From JBGPBY01 sp041481485 (GTDB taxonomy: Bacteria > Acidobacteriota > Terriglobia > 20CM-2-55-15): a DNA stretch of 19,999 nucleotides. The stretch lies in NCBI GenBank assembly GCA_041481485.1, contig JBGPBY010000063.1, positions 1 through 19,999 of the forward strand, in the 5' to 3' direction. Positions 14,994 through 19,999 of this stretch are shown piece by piece; the stretch's first letter is position 1, and each line of letters begins with the position of its first letter. The notes beneath the pieces were generated by a model that did no database searches, was not told where the DNA came from, and was given only the letters and a program-made list of their open reading frames with translations. Position numbers and translations under genes: made by a program.

Positions 14994-16157
14994 TCAATCG
15001 AGTTTCTTGCGGAAACGGCGCGCGGCCATTCCGATCATGACAAAGCCGAAAATCATGATGTAGAGAATTTCCTTCCAGAATGCTTCAATGCCCAGACCCT
15101 TCAGATATATGTCGCGCAGAATTTCGATGAAGTACCTTGCAGGGACAACAACCGTCAGAATCTGCAGCGCCGCAGGCATCTGCCGGATTGGAAAAATGAA
15201 TCCCGAAAGAAGTATGGAGGGAAGCATGGATGCCATGATTGCCCCGAACATCGCCGCGATTTGTGTCTGGGTGACCGTCGAAACCAGAATCCCAATGCCG
15301 AGCACGCCGATCAGATAAAAAAATGCGGTGATCAGCAGCAGTGGAATGCTGCCTTTGATGTGAACTCCAAACAAAAAGTAGCTCGCAACGACGATAATCA
15401 GGAAATCGATGTAAGCCAAAACCGCATAGGGTACGGTCTTCCCGATCATCAGCTCATATCGTTTGATGGGCGAGGAAACAATCTGTTCGATCGTCCCCTG
15501 CTCCTTTTCCTTTACGATCGTCACTGCAGTGAGAACGGTGCCCACAATCATCATGATCACGGCAATGATTCCGGGCACGATGAACTGCACACTTTCCATG
15601 TTGGGATTGAACCAGATTCTCGGCTCGATCTGGATGGCGGGCACGGGAAGATTCAGCTGGCGGAGAACGGCTTCCATCTGCTGCATGACAACGGCTGTCG
15701 AATACGACCGCGAAATGGCGGACACATAACTCATCGCAATCGTTGCGGTATTGTTATCGGCGCCGTCCACGAGCACCTGCACCACGGCTTCGCGATTGGA
15801 TGCCAGGCGTTCGCTGAAATCCGGCGGGATGACAATTCCGATGCGCGTTGTTCCCCGATTGATCCCTTCTTCCAGTTCACGGTAGTTCCGTGCATATTTA
15901 CGGATCTCGAAGTACGGCGAGCGGGCAAAGCGCTCGATGTATTGACGGGAGGACTGTGTCCCATCCTGATCGAAGATCGCCATCGGAACGGATTTCACAT
16001 CGTACCGGATACCGAATCCATAAAGGACCAGCATCATCACCGGAAAGATAAACACCATGTAGATCGTCGCGCGGTCGCGGCGGATCTGAATGAACTCCTT
16101 GCGTGTAATGGCCCAGAGCGCGGAATGCCGCGGACGGTTACCTGCGATGGAGCTCAT
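14994..16157 (-). CDS. ABC-2 type exporter permease 1 (YbhS/YhhJ-like)
   Basis: This 387-residue paralogue of permease 2 has the same layout. The N-terminal ITRKEFIQIRRDRATIYMVF coupling helix leads into helix 1. The periplasmic domain carries IGIVIPPDFSERLASNREAV and VQVLVDGADNNTATIAMSYV. Five C-terminal helices follow, with IVKEKEQGTIEQIVSSPIKR as the cytoplasmic loop and SGFIFPIRQMPAALQILTVV and PARYFIEILRDIYLKG near the end. Its ATG (16155-16157) overlaps the TGA of the pilin-like gene (ATGA), so its translation is probably coupled to that gene. The full length and intact motifs indicate a functional subunit. Confidence 0.92.
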   Translation of the reverse strand: MSSIAGNRPRHSALWAITRKEFIQIRRDRATIYMVFIFPVMMLVLYGFGIRYDVKSVPMAIFDQDGTQSSRQYIERFARSPYFEIRKYARNYRELEEGINRGTTRIGIVIPPDFSERLASNREAVVQVLVDGADNNTATIAMSYVSAISRSYSTAVVMQQMEAVLRQLNLPVPAIQIEPRIWFNPNMESVQFIVPGIIAVIMMIVGTVLTAVTIVKEKEQGTIEQIVSSPIKRYELMIGKTVPYAVLAYIDFLIIVVASYFLFGVHIKGSIPLLLITAFFYLIGVLGIGILVSTVTQTQIAAMFGAIMASMLPSILLSGFIFPIRQMPAALQILTVVVPARYFIEILRDIYLKGLGIEAFWKEILYIMIFGFVMIGMAARRFRKKLD

Positions 16158-16558
16158 TGGATTCGAACTCGTCCGTTGACATTAACGATCACCCGGACGT
16201 TTCGCCCGGTCCTGTCCCAAACGGTGATGGTGCCCGTCGGCGCCACGTTGCCTCGTGCATGAAATTCCGGCCGTGCGCTGGAAGTCACGGTTATGCCAGG
16301 AGGCAATGCAACAGACTCGACAGTCGTCCATGCCGTTCCCTGACACTCGACGACATAGGAGGTTGCCGATATGACGTTGATGCGGCAATCCTGATTTCGA
16401 GTGACGGCCCGGATTTTTGCCGACTGCATGCGGGACTCCACCATGCGAGCTGCCGAGTTGAGCGCGTAAACTTCGCGAGTTCGAATTAATGAAGGAACAC
16501 TGACTGCCATTGTGGCCGCCATGATGGACAGGGCAACACAGGATTCTGCAAGTGACAT
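16154..16558 (-). CDS. pilin-like (GspH/FimT-type) protein inside the exporter operon
   Basis: This 134-residue protein has the N-terminal helix of type IV pilins and pseudopilins: MSLAESCVALSIMAATMAVS, with Glu at position 5, then VPSLIRTREVYALNSAARMV and ESRMQSAKIRAVTRNQD. Two cysteines (58 and 72) and a C-terminal beta region ending GRVRIQ resemble GspH/FimT minor pseudopilins. The usual leader and Gly before the mature start are missing: translation from ATG 16558, with GAGGAAA upstream, yields a protein that already looks mature, and the frame upstream is closed by TGA. It could sit in the inner membrane by its helix. It lies 33 bases after ATPase B and overlaps permease 1 by ATGA. Its role in an exporter is unknown. 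Confidence 0.75.
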   Translation of the reverse strand: MSLAESCVALSIMAATMAVSVPSLIRTREVYALNSAARMVESRMQSAKIRAVTRNQDCRINVISATSYVVECQGTAWTTVESVALPPGITVTSSARPEFHARGNVAPTGTITVWDRTGRNVRVIVNVNGRVRIQ

Positions 16559-16591
16559 GCGCCGATTTCCTCAAAGCGCAAAGGGCAGATT

Positions 16592-17509
16592 TCATCCTAC
16601 CCGCTGTCTGGACATTACGGACACAAAAATATCTTCGAGAGACGGCGTGATTTCCCGGAGCGTCAAAATTTTCAAGTGCCGGGCTTCGCCGATCTCCCGG
16701 ATGAGCCGTTCGGCATCAACGGGATCCTTCACCGTCAGATGCAGCTTGTTGCCGTACATCGCGACTTCCTGAATGCCGGGAGCTTTCTCCAGATCGTCGA
16801 TCCACGAGAACATGGATTCGACATCGAGTTCAAGAAGCCTGGCGTCGAAATTGGTCTTGCGCAGATCGGCGGGCGATCCGGATGCCACGATCTTGCCGGC
16901 ATTGATCAGCGCGAGCCAGTCGCAGTGTTCAGCCTCATCCATGTAGTGCGTGGAAACGAATACCGTCACGCGCTCCTGCGCCAGCGCGTAGATCAGTTCC
17001 CAGAATGATCGGCGATATCCGGGGTCGACACCGGCCGTCGGCTCATCGAGAAATACGATGCGCGGGCGATGAACGACGGCGCAGGCCAGTGCCGCACGCT
17101 GGCGCAGTCCGACAGACAGAGACGCGCAAAGTGAATCGAGAATGGATTGAAGATGACACACGCCGATGGCCCATCGAAGATCGGTGGCGCCGTAAACGCC
17201 TCCGAAGAATTCCAGGTTTTCCCGGACCGTCAGGTCTTCATAGAGGGAAAACTTCTGCGACATATAGCCGATGGCTTTCTTGATTTGCCGCCGCTCCCGC
17301 TGCATGTCGAATCCGGCAACCCGGCCGACGCCGCTGGTGGGAGGAAGAATGCCGGTGAGCATGCGGATGGTTGTCGATTTGCCGGCTCCGTTGGGACCGA
17401 GAAAGCCGAAGATCTGGCCTTCCCGTACGCGGAACGAGATGTGGTCCACGGCGGTGAAATCACCGAAGAGGCGCGTGAGATTTTCAACTTCAACCGACCA
17501 GTTGGGCAT
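16592..17509 (-). CDS. ABC transporter ATPase B (YbhF C-terminal-half-like)
   Basis: This 305-residue nucleotide-binding subunit has Walker A GPNGAGKS (38-45), Q-loop Gln85 (GYMSQKFSLYEDL), signature LSVGL (131-135) in place of LSGGQ, Walker B IVFLDE (151-156) with catalytic Glu, and the switch His188 (STHYMDEAE). The last 90 residues form the accessory domain typical of drug-export ATPases (TPSLEDIFVSVM at the end). With ATPase A it should drive the two ABC-2 permeases. The degenerate signature matches the second half of YbhF-like proteins. ATG 17509 has no clear ribosome-binding site. Upstream lies a large inverted repeat that separates it from ATPase A. Confidence 0.92.
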   Translation of the reverse strand: MPNWSVEVENLTRLFGDFTAVDHISFRVREGQIFGFLGPNGAGKSTTIRMLTGILPPTSGVGRVAGFDMQRERRQIKKAIGYMSQKFSLYEDLTVRENLEFFGGVYGATDLRWAIGVCHLQSILDSLCASLSVGLRQRAALACAVVHRPRIVFLDEPTAGVDPGYRRSFWELIYALAQERVTVFVSTHYMDEAEHCDWLALINAGKIVASGSPADLRKTNFDARLLELDVESMFSWIDDLEKAPGIQEVAMYGNKLHLTVKDPVDAERLIREIGEARHLKILTLREITPSLEDIFVSVMSRQRVG

Positions 17510-17532
17510 AAGTGGCTATAACCGCTGTGTAT

Positions 17533-17644
17533 GAATGCGATTCCCCAATGTAGGGGCGGTCTATGACCGCCCACAATTTTTAGGAATGCAATCCTCCAGA
17601 TTGTGGGCGGTCATAGACCGCCCCTACATTAGGGAATCGCATTC
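17533..17644. repeat. 45-bp near-perfect inverted repeat between ATPase genes
   Basis: The left arm (17533-17577) and right arm (17600-17644) match at 44 of 45 positions across a 22-base spacer, so the transcript could form a very long hairpin. Each arm also contains its own palindrome, GGGCGGTC-TAT-GACCGCCC. This nested, inward-facing design is that of a REPIN/BIME or small MITE. It fills most of the 155-bp gap between two co-operonic genes. Confidence 0.9.
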
Positions 17645-17664
17645 AATCACCTCAATCCAAAATC

Positions 17665-18594
17665 CTACAGTCTCGCCGCCGTCGAGAGTTGGAAAAACAC
17701 ATCCTCGATGGAAGGTTCCACCGCCTGCAGTGACTGAATACCGATGCCGCGCGAATCCAGTACGCGCCGCACTTCGACTTGCGCTGCCGCAGGATCGGTG
17801 TCTTCCAGAGTCATGTGAAGGCCCGTCCCAAACAGATTGACGCTCGTCACCTTCGGTATTCCCTCCAGCGCCTCCTTCGCCTTGAAACGCTGCTCGGCGA
17901 CGATTTCCAATATCGTGCCGTGAAATTTTCGGCGCAAGTCCTCGGGCCGTCCTTGGGCGATCAGCTTTCCATGATCGAGAAAGCCCACGCGGCTGCAGCG
18001 TTCGGCTTCGTCCATATACGGTGTCGAAACCACAATGGTCACACCTTCCTGCCACAAATCGAACAACAGTCTCCACAGGTCGCGGCGGGACAGGGGATCG
18101 ACGCCGGTTGTGGGCTCGTCCAGGAACAACAGCTTTGGTGTGTGGATCAAAGCGCAGGAGAGCGCAAGCTTCTGCCGCATTCCGCCGGAAAGATTGCGGG
18201 CCATGCGGTCGCGAAAGGGTTCGAGCCGGCTGAACTGCATGAGGCGTTTCAGGCGCGTCAGCCGATCGCTTTCGGAGACAGCGTAAAGGTCCGCGAACAG
18301 TTCGAGATTCTCCTGAACGGTCAGCTCACCATAGAGGCTGAATCGTTGCGATACATAGCCCGTTAATGTGCAGATCGATTCAGAATCCCGGAAGAGATCG
18401 AAATCGCCCACCCGTCCTCGGCCGGAATCGGCCGAGAGAATTCCCAGCATGATGCGGATGGCCGTGGTTTTGCCCGCCCCGTCAGGTCCGATGAGTCCGA
18501 AAATTTCGCCTTGTTCGATGTCGAGGTTCAGATGGTCCACAGCAGTGACCGCACCGAACTTTTTCGTGATGTCCTGTATGGAAAGTATGGACAC
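17665..18594 (-). CDS. ABC transporter ATPase A (YbhF N-terminal-half-like)
   Basis: This 309-residue nucleotide-binding subunit has Walker A GPDGAGKT (36-43), Q-loop Gln83 (GYVSQRFSLYGEL), signature LSGGM (135-139), and Walker B LLFLDE (155-160) with catalytic Glu. The switch histidine is replaced by Pro192 (STPYMDEAE). The C-terminal accessory region ends with EPSIEDVFFQL, as in ATPase B. It starts at GTG 18594, four bases after the stop of the HlyD-family gene, so translation is probably coupled. The missing His suggests that its own ATP site hydrolyses slowly, while its good signature completes the site on ATPase B. Confidence 0.92.
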   Translation of the reverse strand: MSILSIQDITKKFGAVTAVDHLNLDIEQGEIFGLIGPDGAGKTTAIRIMLGILSADSGRGRVGDFDLFRDSESICTLTGYVSQRFSLYGELTVQENLELFADLYAVSESDRLTRLKRLMQFSRLEPFRDRMARNLSGGMRQKLALSCALIHTPKLLFLDEPTTGVDPLSRRDLWRLLFDLWQEGVTIVVSTPYMDEAERCSRVGFLDHGKLIAQGRPEDLRRKFHGTILEIVAEQRFKAKEALEGIPKVTSVNLFGTGLHMTLEDTDPAAAQVEVRRVLDSRGIGIQSLQAVEPSIEDVFFQLSTAARL

Positions 18595-18598
18595 CAGA

Positions 18599-19771
18599 CT
18601 ACTTCAGCAGGATCTCTGCATCGGCGGGCATTCCCGGTTTAAGGCGCTGCTGCGTGTTTTCCAGCGATACCTTCACACGATAGACGAGCTTGATGCGTTC
18701 TTCCGTTGTCTGGATCGTCTTGGGCGTGAATTCCGATTCGGATGAAACGAAGGTGATCTTGCCGTTGAACGCTTCGGTGGGGAACGAATCCACGTGCACA
18801 CGCACAGGCTGTCCCAGTTTAATCAGACCGGTTTGTGATTCGGGAACATAAAGGTTCATCCAGAGCGCATCGATATTTGCCAGTGTGACAACCGGCGTGG
18901 CGGGGTTGATCACTTCGCCGCTCTCCACATTTTTGGTCAGCACGACTGCGTCGAGCGGCGCATGAATTTCCGTGTAGGTGAGCTGCGTTTTGGCGGCATC
19001 CAGCTGTGCCTCCAGTTCGCGTACTCGAGCGCGCAGCGAATCCAGAGCCTGAACTTCCACATCGACGGATTTTCTTCCGGCTTCCGCCACTGCGGTACCC
19101 GCCTGCGCAGACTTCAACCGCGCTTCCGCCTCTCCGATGTCTTCAGGGCGCGAACCCTCTTTTACAAGGGCAAGACGATCGCGTGCAGCCGCGAGGGTGG
19201 TTTCGGCCACAAGATACGCCGATTGGGCCGCGTCGTAGTCCTGTCTGGACATGATGCCTCCGGAAAACATCGTCGTCGCCCGCTGGAAATCATTTTTGCG
19301 GTGGTCGAGGTCGGCCTTCGCCTGATTGACTAAGGCCTCCGCCATTCCGATTTCTTCGGGGCGGGATCCGTTGCGGGTTTTTTCGAGGCTCATTCGGGAT
19401 GCTTCAGTTTCGCTTTTCGACTGGACAATCTGGCTCTCGACGATGCCACGCCGGAATTCCACATTGGTTAGCTGCTGACGGATCTGACTGTTGACGGCGT
19501 CAATCGATGCGGAAATCTGCTGCACATGCGCTTTCAGTTCGCTGGAATCGAGCCGGGCCAGCGTGTCGCCCCGGCGCACGGGCCGGCCTTCATCCGCAAT
19601 GACCTCGGCGACCCGTCCGCCGATTTGAAATGAGACGTCGACCTTCGTCGCCTCAATGGTCCCGGAGGCGCGGAGAACCCCGCTGTCGATTTTGCGATTT
19701 GAAAAATGAATGACGAGAAAGATGGTGACAGCCAGGAGGCCCGCAACAACAAGCAGCCAGCGTGAACGCAT
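18599..19771 (-). CDS. HlyD-family membrane fusion protein (YbhG/YhiI-like)
   Basis: This periplasmic adaptor links the ABC exporter to the outer membrane. The 390-residue protein (ATG 19771) has one N-terminal membrane helix (WLLVVAGLLAVTIFLVIHF), then a biotinyl-lipoyl-like half (GTIEATKVDVSFQIGGRVAE). A long helical hairpin follows with two repeats of 'GSRPEEIGMAEA' / 'GSRPEDIGEAEA'. The second lipoyl half is LTYTEIHAPLDAVVLTKNVE, and the beta-barrel domain ends in LKPGMPADAEILLK. An in-frame TTG at 19819 would add 16 residues but breaks the normal topology, so I prefer 19771. It is the first gene of the exporter operon. Confidence 0.92.
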   Translation of the reverse strand: MRSRWLLVVAGLLAVTIFLVIHFSNRKIDSGVLRASGTIEATKVDVSFQIGGRVAEVIADEGRPVRRGDTLARLDSSELKAHVQQISASIDAVNSQIRQQLTNVEFRRGIVESQIVQSKSETEASRMSLEKTRNGSRPEEIGMAEALVNQAKADLDHRKNDFQRATTMFSGGIMSRQDYDAAQSAYLVAETTLAAARDRLALVKEGSRPEDIGEAEARLKSAQAGTAVAEAGRKSVDVEVQALDSLRARVRELEAQLDAAKTQLTYTEIHAPLDAVVLTKNVESGEVINPATPVVTLANIDALWMNLYVPESQTGLIKLGQPVRVHVDSFPTEAFNGKITFVSSESEFTPKTIQTTEERIKLVYRVKVSLENTQQRLKPGMPADAEILLK

Positions 19772-19778
19772 GGGGAGA

Positions 19779-19784
19779 ATTGTA
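19779..19784 (-). promoter_or_regulatory. possible -10 box of the exporter operon
   Basis: On the minus strand TACAAT sits exactly seven bases before the HlyD ATG, and no ribosome-binding site is visible between them. This would suit a leaderless or nearly leaderless transcript. The -35 region at 17-base spacing matches the consensus poorly (3 of 6), so the call is weak. Confidence 0.25.
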
Positions 19785-19963
19785 CCGTACCCGGCTGACC
19801 GCGTCGCCCACGCTGTCAAATGTTCGTTGAATGTTGTCCGTTGTCTAATGTAGTTGGTGCGATGGCGAACTGACCCAATCGGTTCTGCCCTCTCGAGGGG
19901 TCATGCATAACGCACAATCTCTCCGCCATGAATGCGCGGTCTATGAAGGTGTGAAGAAATAAA

Positions 19964-19991
19964 CAATACTCAATATTCAATTCTCAATCGT
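19964..19991. repeat. four 7-bp units CAATNNT
   Basis: CAATACT, CAATATT, CAATTCT and CAATCGT follow each other head to tail near the right edge of the window, in noncoding sequence upstream of the exporter operon (19772-19999 holds no gene). The array may continue beyond the window. Confidence 0.45.
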
Positions 19992-19999
19992 CATCGGCG

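Noticed and set aside
15261..16262. 333-codon plus-strand open frame opposite permease 1
   Set aside because: It mirrors a permease with strong family motifs. The His/Asp/Asn-rich translation is typical of an antisense frame of hydrophobic coding sequence.
19766..19819. TTG 19819 as start of the HlyD-family gene, with TTGACA there as a -35 box
   Set aside because: The extra 16 residues precede the membrane helix with no signal character. The TTGACA lies about 29 bases from the TACAAT box, too far for a normal promoter.
1..19999. TGA recoded as a sense codon, prompted by two in-frame TGA interruptions
   Set aside because: Several intact genes in the window (DUF6152-type, pilin-like, permease 1) end with TGA at the expected length, so ordinary nonsense mutations are a simpler explanation.

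Overview
The window most resembles a chromosomal stretch of an Acidobacteriota-like soil bacterium. I infer this from secreted carboxypeptidase-regulatory-domain and DUF6152-type proteins and from palindromic repeats built around 'GGGCGGTC TAT GACCGCCC', a style I associate with that phylum. No taxonomic marker is present, so the assignment is tentative.

The left part (about 1-11,640) looks like accessory DNA: lower GC by eye, rich in broken genes and mobile elements. It opens with the tail of an IS66-family transposase with an in-frame stop. Next come a frameshifted glycan-cluster gene and, on the minus strand, a tight three-gene surface-polysaccharide operon (GT2 glycosyltransferase, WecG/TagA/CpsF glycosyltransferase, NAD-dependent sugar epimerase) with a recognisable promoter. 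Then follow small candidate genes, secreted proteins of unknown function (one cut by an in-frame TGA), a 525-residue secreted protein with carboxypeptidase-regulatory-like modules, and a complete IS630-family element (9744-10867) with TA target duplications and a nonsense mutation in its transposase. The accessory part ends with an unidentified gene fragment fused to the C-terminus of a tyrosine recombinase, which points at the 3' end of a tRNA-Ala(GGC) gene. This is the usual layout of an integrated element at its tRNA attachment site.

The right part (about 11,640-19,999) looks like core genome. It holds the tRNA with its terminator, a membrane-anchored sulfite-oxidase-fold molybdenum enzyme, and a minus-strand operon for a tripartite-type ABC-2 exporter. 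In transcription order the operon is: HlyD-family membrane fusion protein, ATPase A, ATPase B, a pilin-like (GspH/FimT-type) protein, ABC-2 permease 1, ABC-2 permease 2, and a SnoaL/NTF2-fold protein. It resembles E. coli YbhG-YbhF-YbhS-YbhR, but the double ATPase YbhF is split into two genes. The two ATPases carry complementary defects (His switch lost in A, signature motif degenerate in B), so together they should make one good and one poor ATP site.

The most unusual points are the pilin-like gene translationally coupled (ATGA) to the first permease inside an exporter operon; a 45-bp near-perfect inverted repeat between the two ATPase genes; four independently interrupted genes on the left; and two convergent gene pairs that share a CTAG as overlapping stop codons. 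I saw no CRISPR array, rRNA or recognisable defence system.
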